A stretch of DNA of 64,000 bases, taken from assembly GCA_023313575.1 (NCBI GenBank), contig JAJTTP010000011.1, positions 1,302,001 through 1,366,000 of the forward strand, written 5' to 3'. The notes under the pieces were generated by a model. It was not told the origin of the DNA, did no database searches, and saw only the letters and a list, made by a program, of their open reading frames with translations. Source of the DNA: Eutypella sp. D-1 (lineage: Eukaryota > Ascomycota > Sordariomycetes > Xylariales > Diatrypaceae). Position 1 is the first letter of the stretch, and every line of letters begins with the position of its first letter. The position numbers and the translations under genes were made by a program. Below, piece after piece: positions 1-9,233 of the stretch.

Positions 1-183
1 TCGTATCAGCCGTGTGTATCAGTAGGCTGGTATTCAAAAGCATTGCTGTAAGATTACATACGAAAGTAAGCATTCAAGACTTTCGTCTTCAAGCCTCGGC
101 TATATCTTTCGTAACAGATAGAAATAGAGTTAATTCCTAGATTTATACATATTGATAGGCAGGCGTCAGTTCGCTAGCAGGCC
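1..183. other. Upstream flank of bZIP-ankyrin gene
   Basis: Short AT-rich sequence before the first start codon. I see no coding signal; it probably holds the promoter and leader of the following gene. The window edge prevents a judgement on what lies further left. Confidence 0.5.
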
Positions 184-1237
184 ATGAACATCCCCATGGA
201 TTTTGCCTTGGGGTTACCAGATAATGCGACTATTGCGACTGAGCGACGGCGGCTGCAGAATCGTCTCGCACAGCGTAAATTCCGCCGTAAGCACCCCTCA
301 ACCCTGGATGCACCAGCCTATGGCCCATACTTATCACTCCATAGAGAAAAGAGAGCAAAGGCAACGGGAGCTCAATACTAGTGAAGATGCATCATCAGCA
401 TCCACCTTACGGCACGACCCGACTCCTTCTCAGACCCGGGACGCGGACTCATCGGCCTACAGCGTCGCGCTTCCAACGCCAGCCGCAAATGCGAGCGACT
501 TCTCGCTAAGCATCACACCGGGTGCGGCAGACGAGAATTTCTGGGAACCTCAGCTGGAATCTCTAGACGGAAACCTGTTTGACATAGAACATGCCATGTC
601 TACTGATCCGTCAACTTCCGCACCGAACCTTAGGACTACGCAAAGTTCCGGCCATAGCGGCGAGGATTCCGGCAATGCCACTCTGGTTATGCCACCTCAT
701 GACACTGGCAGCAACTATGCCGGCCCTCCTAACCGGTCGCCCTGGTTGGACGATCAGCTACGCATGGCACCTAATGCGCCCGCGCCAGACGACGGCTGGC
801 TGAGTGTTCTCCACATAGCCGCGCAGCGGGGCCATGAGAGTGTCTTGCGCACGCTAATTCAGCGCGAGGACCTAAATTGTAATCGCAAGGACAGCGACGG
901 ACGGACCCCGCTTATGCTAGCAGCTATTGGGGGTTACGAGGGTGCTGTAGAACTCTTGTTAGCCCACGGAGCAAGGGTTGGCGAGACAGACCAAGAGAAG
1001 AGGTCCGCGCTACATTGGGCGGTTTTGCATCAGCGGGAACGGGTACTACGCTTGATCTTGGATCATGCTTTGACGATAGGCGAGTTAGATGCGTGCATCA
1101 ATTCGTATGATGCAGCAGGATGGACGCCGTTGCACAGTGCTGTGTATAGGGGCTTCGAGTCTGGTGTCTTGTTGTTATTGCAATTTGGTGCAAATCAAGA
1201 TCATATGGCACGGAAATGTCCATATGTGGATAAATGA
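184..1237 (+). CDS. bZIP-ankyrin repeat protein
   Basis: Two exons, 184-286 and 345-1237, joined over a 58 nt intron (GTAAGC donor, ATAG acceptor), giving 331 residues. Neither reading frame alone encodes the protein. The splice restores a fungal bZIP basic region at residues about 21-40, with the core RRRLQNRLAQRKFRQK split across the junction. An acidic, Ser/Thr/Pro-rich linker follows. Residues about 187-325 hold ankyrin-type repeats (TPLMLAAIGGYEGAVELLLAHGA and TPLHSAVYRGFESGVLLLLQFGA are two clear helices). Seen: basic region and ankyrins. Known: fungi have bZIP-ankyrin proteins presumed to be DNA-binding regulators. Inferred: nuclear transcription factor with ankyrin-mediated partner binding. 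There is no obvious leucine zipper after the basic region, and the repeat array stops soon after its last unit, so the C-terminus may be short or continue in an exon I missed. The start at 184 is the first in-frame ATG; 196 is an alternative. Confidence 0.8.
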
Positions 1238-1880
1238 TCTATGTAAGAAGACCTTATGTATTTAATGGGACGGACTTGATGTTGTGTTATGTGCAGATGC
1301 TGACGCCAGCGAGCCTTAAGAGCGGAACGGAACGAAGAGAGGGACTATCGATACTTAGGTGATATATATGTAGCAGTAGTCATGGCATATTAAGTAATGA
1401 ACACGAAAATGAGGTTAGAGACCCGGAGGTCTACGGTGTAGTGAAGGATATATTCTCTGGGGTCTTAAATTATATTATAGCAAGGTAGTGGGCATTATGG
1501 TATACGACTCGAGAGGTAATCATGTAAGCCTACGACATGGTGGCCACAATGCCTTCAGGAAGCATAAATGCAAGATACATCACTAAGTCTAACACTACCC
1601 GATTAACTATTATTATAGCATGCGACAAAGGCGACCTAGAGCAAAGACTGATGCATTACGACTAGAACAAAGTCATAGACGAACAGAATGTAATATAATG
1701 CTTTGTGTCATTACGCTTTGGCTAAGACTACACCAACAATCGATATTTTGAGTGTGCTTTGTATGTGAATGTAACCTTTCAATGCCTGATTTTGGTCAGG
1801 AGACTACATAAACCGCATGAGTTACTACGAGATGACTGTTATCTATTCATCCTTGAACAAGAACGACGAATACATCCATA
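1238..1880. other. Intergenic, no gene seen
   Basis: AT-rich spacer with stops in all frames and no tRNA-like or repeat structure recognised. It presumably holds the 3' region of the bZIP-ankyrin gene and the promoter of the next gene. Confidence 0.5.
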
Positions 1881-3191
1881 ATGGCGCAAACGAGGTCTGA
1901 ATTCATCCAAACACTACGAGATAGCTTAAAGTTGTACATACGTGACAACGATTGCGATCCTCTTTTCCGCCTTTTTGGACTCGAAGTCCCCCCTCCCGGT
2001 AAGTCTCGCGAAATTATCTGCCGGCAAATAATTTCCGATATCATCCAGAAATCAACCGAAGCGACCGACAAAGCTAACCATGCAGCTGCACAATTTCAGA
2101 CTGAATTACAACAAACCAAAGTTAGGCTAGAAGCACTACAGGCTCAGTTAGAAACACTACCGGTCCAAGAGGTTTTTGCAAGAGGCGTCGATCCCGTGTT
2201 TAACACGTCTGCAGAAAGAAAGGGTAAAAACTCTAGGAACACGTATTGGCCTGATGTCCCAGCAGAGCTTGTCGAAGAAATGGATGATTGCACGTTCGAA
2301 GCTATTCAAGAGGAGTTGGGAGTCTTTTTCCAGTCGCAAACATCCTACTCTCAGTGGGGCATTGAGTCGAAGCTTGCGGATGTTGCGAATTATCTCAAGC
2401 CACAGTACGAAGCCGAGATCCAGCACGTAGTCCAAGCCTATATTATACCGATCGTGCAAAGTTGCATTCAGGCGGGTCTTAACGTTATGCCAGAACTTTT
2501 AGGCGTCGCGGAGAAAGATGCAAATCTGATAATCAAGGGTATCGAGGGAATGATGGACCCGGTGAATATAACAGAGTGCACACCGGAGGTCGTCAACAAG
2601 GAATACCTACGCGTAAAGAGGAGGAAAGGTATCGCGGACTGGAGTATTTACCTTCTCTCGGAAAACGGGCAGAAAAGGTATGTAACCGTTGGAGAGACCA
2701 AAATGGATTCCAAGTGGAACTCATCCTGGCTTCCAAAGCGCAGAGGAGGGATATATGCCAATGGGGAAGCTGAGTGGCCGATGAGGCAACAAGCAAAGTA
2801 CTGTCGGACCGCGAACACAAGCTGGAGCTTTCTTTATAGCCCAAAGGAGGTTGTTCTTTCTCGTTTTTACCTTGTTGACGATAAGAGGCTCGACTCCCCC
2901 ATGGACGTCCAATGGAAGTCCATACCAATGTATCCGGACGGGCACATTGGCGGTTGGGGTCCAATGATGGGTATATGGTCCTGGATCATGTTTTCTTACC
3001 TTGATCTAAACCGGAGACTTCGACCTCTTAGCGACCTGTCTACTTTGTCCCAGATACTTCCGAATTTTATTTCAAATGACACCGAGTCTGGTGAGGCATC
3101 GACTACAGGTAGCGCGGGACTTAAAAGCCAAGAGGGTAGTGCTGCACAGGGCTTTAAGAACATATGGCAAGGGCGGCTGAGGTCAAGATGA
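1881..3191 (+). CDS. Putative PD-(D/E)XK nuclease-like fungal protein
   Basis: Uninterrupted 436-residue frame starting with the first ATG. The N-terminal third is helical, with a probable coiled coil at about 55-92 (repeated QTELQQTKVRLEALQAQL pattern). The C-terminal part shows the order D253 (ADWSIYLL), then E272-T-K274 at the end of a hydrophobic strand (YVTVGETK), then Q303-x3-Y307 (QQAKY). This matches the D...ExK layout of the PD-(D/E)XK superfamily plus the QxxxY helix found in RecB-like members. Seen: those residues and their spacing. Known: ascomycete genomes carry many orphan PD-(D/E)XK-like proteins of unknown role. Inferred: a metal-dependent nuclease or a derived nuclease fold. 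I do not recognise a specific ortholog. It sits beside the FTA2-like gene, another lineage-specific family. A fungus-specific protein without nuclease activity is the main alternative. Confidence 0.6.
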   Translation: MAQTRSEFIQTLRDSLKLYIRDNDCDPLFRLFGLEVPPPGKSREIICRQIISDIIQKSTEATDKANHAAAQFQTELQQTKVRLEALQAQLETLPVQEVFARGVDPVFNTSAERKGKNSRNTYWPDVPAELVEEMDDCTFEAIQEELGVFFQSQTSYSQWGIESKLADVANYLKPQYEAEIQHVVQAYIIPIVQSCIQAGLNVMPELLGVAEKDANLIIKGIEGMMDPVNITECTPEVVNKEYLRVKRRKGIADWSIYLLSENGQKRYVTVGETKMDSKWNSSWLPKRRGGIYANGEAEWPMRQQAKYCRTANTSWSFLYSPKEVVLSRFYLVDDKRLDSPMDVQWKSIPMYPDGHIGGWGPMMGIWSWIMFSYLDLNRRLRPLSDLSTLSQILPNFISNDTESGEASTTGSAGLKSQEGSAAQGFKNIWQGRLRSR

Positions 3192-4071
3192 ACATATATA
3201 GTAGTAGACGATGGATTTCTGTCGGGTTCTGATTAATTAATATTTTGAAAGGCATTAATGAAGGAATATCAGCATTTATTAGTATTGATAGGAACAACAT
3301 GATATTCAATTTCCACTCATACGATTAGCTTGCCGAAGCTGGTATGCTTGCGCAGTTTGTTCATTTTAACTTTTAACGAATGAACCACTCGATATAAATT
3401 TGGAACGACTAACCCCCACCTGTGACAATATTTTGAAGCAGTATACTTACAATGTGGGTAATCTCGTAGAAACTTTCAGACTTTGTGGCTTGATGCTGAA
3501 TGCTTTGTCTAGGGCAAGTGACAATGCTAGAATATTTATGAATGAAAAAGGCTATTTAAAGGGACTCGGGAGTAGGTCGACTTAAAGTATTAAAAGCTAG
3601 TTAACCAACTCAATATTGTGCCGGAAGCGGAATTTTTGTTCGATCTGCTTTTCTTTTAAGTGGGAAACAAATGCGCACCTAATATTCCCAATAGTTTTGA
3701 CGACTCTATGGACCGAGCACAGCTTTGAAAACATTGCTGTATGCCATAGTTCAGCTGTATGTGTCGTGGTACGCTTTTCAAGGGAGTGGGCGCATTAGGA
3801 CACACTCGTCCGACCTTCAAGGTTATATGAAACGGCCAGGATACAGCTGGTTCTGAGGATCATATAATGCCAGCTGTGATAATGAATGACTTCTGACTAC
3901 ATCACTTGTCTTATGATTGCATTAATAGCTAGTAACAAAGAAAGCACTCAACATATGGTTCTATTGAAGACAAAGAGATAGACGTAAAATCACAAGACAA
4001 GTAATATCTTTTTAAACTCTCCGTCCTGCTTTTTACTTTTAATAATTGACCTTATCGCTAGGAACTGTGTT
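3192..4071. other. Intergenic, AT-rich, no gene seen
   Basis: About 880 bp of AT-rich sequence. Two frames of 60-61 codons (3400-3585 and 3616-3798) lack domain signal or any splice that extends them, so I treat them as chance. Confidence 0.5.
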
Positions 4072-5071
4072 ATGGCTTTACTACCACCGATTCGGGGCCC
4101 CAAGTTAGGCCGATTCTCCACTAAAGGGGCCGTTAACATCACGTTTCTTGAAGAAATTGGATCCGGAACAGACTCCGTTGTCTACAAGGTCGAAATAAGC
4201 GGCCAGATCTACGCGTTGAAGATTGTACGTGGGATGGAAGGGGTCTAGGAGCATTTGAGGCGATGCTGATAATTTTATGATGCGTACAATCTAGTTCGAG
4301 TCCGAGCACAATTATGAAATCCAAGCCCTCCCTGTACCTGGAGATCCCGAGTGGACTAAGACGGACCTATTCTACCATTTCGACCCATTCGCCGCCGAGT
4401 GTCGAGCGTACGGGCGGCTGAAAGAAGTTGGAAAAGAACACCTTGCTGTTCGATGTCACGGCTATTTGATTTTAAATGCTCGACAAAAAAAGCAGTTGAA
4501 TAAATTCCTAGAAGAGAGTGGAGATCTATATTTTTATAGTGACGCGTTTCTTGACGCGGAAGACCCCTTCACAGGGCTGACGAGATACAGAAAGGATCCA
4601 ATTCGGGCCCTTGTGAAGGATTATGTTGATAGCAAGATAGATTTCTTGCCACATATGATACCGCAAATGATGAGAGATATTCACACTTATCACAAGTATG
4701 GGATCTGCATCGCGGATATTAAGGAAAACAACTACCTGGACGGCATCTTGTTCGATCTAAGCCGCGCCTTGACGGTTCCGCACCCCCAACTCACGCCTCG
4801 CGCCATCGAAAGAGCTCGCAGCAAGACTAAGACGGAAGATACACCAACAGGGGATTACCAATCCTTTGATCATATGATCGATGATTGGAACGAGGACCAT
4901 GCTGACCAATTCATTTGGCACCGATTTCTACCTAGTTTGGGGTATGTCGAAAAACTCAGGGGGTCTGAGCGATGGGACAAGGGACTGTGCATAGATTGGC
5001 ATCGGAAATGTCAAGAGATCGTGTATTATCGTCCGGAATTGTATAAATGGGAAAAGCCCGAGAAGAAATAA
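4072..5071 (+). CDS. FTA2-like kinase-fold protein
   Basis: Two exons, 4072-4224 and 4295-5071, with a 70 nt intron (GTACGT donor, CTAG acceptor); 309 residues. Exon 1 has a glycine-rich loop (IGSGTDSVVYKV) and the strand with the kinase lysine (YALKI, K50). Exon 2 has a family-typical block around DPFAAECRAYGRLKE, a catalytic-loop-like segment IADIKENNY (D192, N197) and FDLSRA (D205) where kinases carry DFG. This resembles the Pfam family named after the Sim4 kinetochore subunit Fta2, expanded in filamentous fungi as kinase-like proteins. The HRD histidine and arginine are absent and DFG is altered, so activity is uncertain. Seen: motif order and intact splicing. Inferred: small kinase or pseudokinase; a kinetochore role should not be assumed from the family name. 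Without the splice the gene would look broken. Confidence 0.75.
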
Positions 5072-5231
5072 AGCGCCCAAGATGGATCTAGATGATAGGC
5101 ACGGGATGTTGTAATATAATTACTGTCACGGCACCGACTGAGCATTAGGTTTGCTAAAAGATTCTGTTGTTGCGTGAGGAAAGGAAAGGAATGAAGAACC
5201 ACCTAAGTAGTAGATGATTCTAGATATATAC

Positions 5232-5278
5232 CCCCGTGACTGCACGGGGCAGGTTAGGTGGCGGATTGCCACCTAACC
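5232..5278. repeat. Tandem perfect hairpins
   Basis: Two adjacent inverted repeats. The first pairs CCCCGTG (5232-5238) with CACGGGG (5243-5249) around ACTG. The second pairs GGTTAGGTGGC (5252-5262) with GCCACCTAACC (5268-5278) around GGATT, 11 bp with no mismatch. They lie 160-210 bp downstream of the FTA2-like stop codon. Function unknown: structured 3' RNA, element remnant or chance. Confidence 0.7.
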
Positions 5279-5493
5279 GCTCTCGTATCGTGACAATTAC
5301 CATACAGATTTCGTGACCATTGTGTTTAGGAGATCACGGTAAGTAATACATTGCGCGAATTGGAATACTGCCATACAGAGAAAAGGATTACTATATACAG
5401 GTGATAAATATCCCCAAACTTGTATACGATATACGGAAGTAATCTTCGGACCTGAGGTTCCCTGTTCTACATTGTCTGACCCTACCTCCACCA

Positions 5494-5510
5494 CCCCCCC
5501 CCCCCCCCCC
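5494..5510 (+). repeat. Poly-C tract, 17 nt
   Basis: Uninterrupted run of 17 C residues on the plus strand in intergenic DNA. One of six such tracts in the window. Confidence 0.9.
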
Positions 5511-6306
5511 ACAAACATGTTAGCCCCACTTAAAGAGATTCAACTGACCGCTGCAGTAATGTTCTCGGTATCTTGAATAAGAATATAGAAGACGACGGAG
5601 AATGGCTGTGATCATCCGTCATTGAATACTATGGCTATGAGATAAACAAAGATAAATTATGCAATCTGAGCTTGAGGGTATCAATATTTCTCACGTTAAA
5701 GGGATTGGCTTGGTTCTACATTCAAGCAAGCCCCTATAGTGGGCCCTGGGTAACACTTGAGCCCAACTCACTTTTTGGAGTTCTATATAGCTAACTCTAT
5801 TTCTTGAATAGGGGACTTCTTCCTCCCGCCGTCGATGCGACTCGCGAGAGCCTCGATTGAGACGTTGCTGTGATTGGGGAGAAATTATTTTGGTAGGCCG
5901 CTGATCTTTCCAGTCGCAATACAGTGCAAACATGCCGGCAACTCAATAGCCTGGCCACTTGAGCGAAGCCGCTCTGTAATTACGTGTTTCTTGTAGAGCC
6001 GGCCAATTCCTTACTGCCATCATTCCTGACTGATGAACTACAGTGTGGGTTAGTTGAGCAAGGTTATAATACTTCGTTTCTTTGAATTATAAGTCAGCTC
6101 CGGTGGTAACCCGAAGCCTCGCACAACATCACTTGTCGGTCTTATACAAGCAGAAACAAGAAAGATACTAGATTATCAAGCTGCACTGACACAACGTCTG
6201 CGACCCCACATAGCTAAAAACTGTTGCTTTCCTCAGATACTGAGATATGGACACAGAGACATACTCTCACAAGCCGGCATCTGTAAGGAGAGTGAGACTT
6301 CACCGA

Positions 6307-7464
6307 TCAGTCATCTGTCAAGTCTATGACTTCGGTCTCTTCGGTCCTCTTGGCACTACTGGGCGGGGAATCGTCCAGGGTCAAATCGAAGGACTCGACG
6401 GGCTCTTGCTTGACCTCCAGCTTGGTGGTAGACCTCTTCTTCTTGATCTTCACGCCAGACTGCAGGGACCATGGGTTAGTATATGCAACTAGGAAGTAAT
6501 ACGTTGTAACATGGGGCTTACTTTCGGGTCCTCGAACCCGGTAGGCATCGTCGGGGACCGAGGGATGACGAGCTCCCGCCTGAGCGCCTCTGGGAAGGGG
6601 ATTAGTAGACTTTCGCTGCATTATTGGGGCTGGTGAGATGCTTACCTTTGGACCGATACCTGAAATGGAACACAGCGATGGGCCCATTGTCCTCGGGAAG
6701 ATCGGTGGTATAGCTGTATACTGGTTCGGATCTGTGTTGGCCTGGAGAAAGGCTACACCGGTCGTCAGCAACGTTCAAATGTTGTTAATGACAAAGAACA
6801 ACATGGCCATGGGCCAAAGCTTACACCGTCGCGTGAGAGATCTCCCTCCCTTTTATGGCTTTCTCAGCTATCACGTGAGACGAGTCTTCGAAGTTCGTGT
6901 GGCTTTCATCGCCACGGTAGGTGCCGTGCTTTATGACGCGGTAGACCTTTACGGTGATAAGCCCGAGCTTCTTGGCTAGCTGCCGGTCCCTCTCAAGGCG
7001 TTCCTTGGAAGTGTCGTCGACTGTGTCCCGGGATCCATGATCATTAGCTCAGGAAAGCGGAACAGGATATTGACAAAACAGACACACAGCATCCACTCAC
7101 CAGTGCTCACGGGAGAGAACTTGGGTTTCCGGCGAACCCACGTCCCGTCATCCGTGCGCTCGTCCATGCTCAAGCTGCAGCCTTTGGGGCGATCTGGCGA
7201 GAGGATCGGGCTCATGAAGTACTTGCCGTCGATGTAGATGCTTAGTTCCAGAATGTGGTTCCGGTACCCCCAGGCATAGCTCGAATCTACCGCGTAGCGG
7301 ATGCCGAACTCGGCGTTGGTGATTGCCTCGATGTACTTGATCGAGGTGGGACAGGTGGAGGAGCCCGAGAGCTCGCAGGGCTCCGGGTCGTCATACTCGA
7401 CGCAGTCGGCGTTTCCGACTCGGACCGTGACCTTGATGCCGGGGACTGAATCGAGGATAGCCAT
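6307..7464 (-). CDS. DUF7918 family protein with C-terminal SUMO motifs
   Basis: Five exons on the minus strand: 7464-7101, 7020-6825, 6752-6646, 6589-6522 and 6459-6307; introns of 80, 72, 56 and 62 nt; 295 residues. The start MAILDSVPGIKVTV was chosen because the ascomycete DUF7918 family begins this way, although the frame stays open upstream. The hallmarks follow in order: EFGIRYAVDSSYAWG, IYIDGKYF, LGLITVKVYRVIKHGTY, EKAIKGREISH, then FHFRYRSKEALRRELVIPRSP, which is only restored by splicing. The C-terminal tail carries VKQE, a psi-K-x-E sumoylation consensus, and ends in EVIDLTDD, a SUMO-interaction motif. Known: DUF7918 proteins are widespread in filamentous fungi with unknown function. 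Inferred: a nuclear protein connected to the SUMO system. The whole-family function remains undefined. Confidence 0.85.
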
Positions 7465-8606
7465 GATTGATTGGCGAGCGTAGATTGTTGGAAGAAGTCG
7501 GAAGTGTTGCTGCGCTTGTCTGGTACGTGAGAGATTGCTAAGAAGACGACAGTAAGGGTTGCTTCTAGGGATATCTGATGTCGATACGTCGAGCTTGTAC
7601 GTCCGAACCAAGGTAGTTGGGGACCAGGATGAGTTGACCGGCTTATATATATGCGCAAAGAGGTTGACTCAACAAGACCTATGTACCTGAATGCTAAGGT
7701 CGTCGGCTGTTCTGTACCTCAGTAAGGTCTCCCAAGCCTACATAAGGGACATATCAGGTGGACATCTCATGGAAACTGTGGAAGCTAAGGAAATCACGCT
7801 TCTAAGATCCCTCGAAACTCTTTGATATACAGCTGCAAATTCGCCATTGACCAGACTCAACAGCTCACAGCCTCAGAAACAAGTTTTCAGCGTTGCCTGA
7901 TTTCACATTTTCTTCTTTTTTTTCTCTCTCTTTCTATCTCAGATGTTAGTTGTCTTATTCCATGTTGATTCAGAAGACTCAGAAAGTAGAACAGCTGGAA
8001 TTGGTGCCTGGACTCCCAATTCGTAGATTGAGATGGTGGTGGTATCAAGGCACGAATATTTTCCCATGCATGTGTAATCTCGAGTCTTTCCTCGACTGAG
8101 AATACAACGTTCCTTTGCATCCGGTTTCCTTGCCCGCTCGTCCGAATTGGTGGCCGACCCCTGTCGTTTTCATCCACCACTGATCACCAACCTATCCTTA
8201 CACTCGAGCAAACCCACATCCTTAGACCCTCCGCCATCCTCATACCCACAGACAACGCAGAGCAGATTCGCATTCGCATCGAGCAGGGTGATGCCGAGTG
8301 CTACGCTCAATAGAACGTCCACCGCAATGGCGGAGCCGTGATTAACTGGGATGCTAGTGGGCGTCCCGTTGGGCACGGTATTCCCAGTAGGATGGCTCGA
8401 TATTCCTTCCTTCCCATCATCGGCGCATAAAATAGGATTCCACAAGTGTCTCTTTGCACTTTTCCTTCTAGTTATAGAAACAGTTCTCGTCAAGGGTGTG
8501 TGGCCCTTAATTCAGATCGAGGTTTCCGTTATTACCATGATTATTATGTTGCGACAGTTTCGGGCGGGAGGGAGTGTTTCTCGCTCGTATCGATCGGGCG
8601 GCGACT
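7465..8606. other. Intergenic; weak coding traces only
   Basis: 1.1 kb between two minus-strand genes, holding the DUF7918 promoter and the 3' region of cyp10. Minus-strand frames at 8170-8493 and 7887-8180 include a WD-repeat-like fragment (NLLCVVCGYEDG) but no start, splice pattern or complete domain. At most a gene remnant. Confidence 0.4.
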
Positions 8607-9233
8607 TCAATCGGCCAGGGGATTCGCGTGGATAGTGACCCTCTCGATGAAAATCTTGTCCTTGGGCCTATTCTTCTTATCGGGCTCGACGGCCTCGATC
8701 TTGGCGAGGGTGGCGACGCTCTCGTCGCCGATGAGCTTGCCGAAGACGGTATTGAGGCCGTCGAGGTGGGGGGCCTTGTCGAAGAGGAAGAAGAACTGCG
8801 AGCCGTTGGTTCCGGGGCCCTTGTTGGCCATGGACACGACGCCGCGCGCGTTGTGCCGCAGCGCCGGCCGGATCTCGTCCTCGAACGCCCCGCCCCAGAT
8901 CGACCGCCCCCCCTTCGGGTTCTCCTCCGTCGGATGCGCCGGCGCCCCCGTCTGCACCATGAACCCCGGGATCAGCCGGTGGAAAGGCGACTCATCGTAG
9001 TAGCCCGAGGCGCACAGGGCTAGGAAGTTCTATGAAGGGCCGGTTAGTGAGTTGGGAGGAGGGGACAAGGGAGGTAGATGCCAGAGCCCCAAGGGATCAA
9101 GGGCAAGTAAGGTAAGGGGTAGGTACGGGACGGGACGGGACGGGACGGGACACACCTCGGCGGTCTTGGGCACGCTTTCGCAATAAACCTCGATCTTGAG
9201 GTCGCCCTTATTCGTGTGCAAAGTGACGGACAT
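8607..9233 (-). CDS. cyp10: Cyclophilin-type peptidyl-prolyl isomerase, PPIL3-like
   Basis: Two exons, 9233-9156 and 9029-8607, with a 126 nt intron (GTGTGT donor, ATAG acceptor); 166 residues, the normal length for PPIL3/CYP10. The chain opens MSVTLHTNKGDLKIEV and carries FHRLIPGFMVQTG with the catalytic arginine, then MANKGPGTNGSQFFFLF, HLDGLNTVFGKLIG and the typical end TIHANP. Known: this cyclophilin subgroup catalyses proline cis-trans isomerisation and is found in spliceosomal complexes. The position of the cyclosporin-binding Trp of cyclophilin A is His here (PHLDG), as in PPIL3, so weak cyclosporin binding is expected. No signal peptide, so nuclear or cytosolic. The intron contains five copies of a 5 bp repeat. 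Confidence 0.93.
9126..9150. repeat. (CGGGA)5 tandem repeat in cyp10 intron
   Basis: Five perfect tandem copies of CGGGA directly next to the 5' splice site of the cyp10 intron. On the transcript this is a run of TCCCG, a likely length-polymorphic microsatellite. Confidence 0.9.

Larger units (their letters stand above)
5072..6306. other. Intergenic with hairpins and C-tract
   Basis: 1.2 kb without a convincing gene. It contains two back-to-back perfect hairpins (5232-5278) and a 17 nt C homopolymer (5494-5510), both listed separately. Frames at 5297-5518 and 5691-5933 on the minus strand have no recognisable content. Confidence 0.5.

Noticed and set aside
203..381. Two overlapping separate genes at the left edge (one short, one ankyrin)
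   Set aside because: A 58 nt intron joins the two frames and creates an intact bZIP basic region, so they are one gene.
4139..4324. Broken FTA2-like gene (pseudogene) because of an in-frame stop near 4246
   Set aside because: The stop lies in a 70 nt intron with good splice signals; the joined frame is complete.
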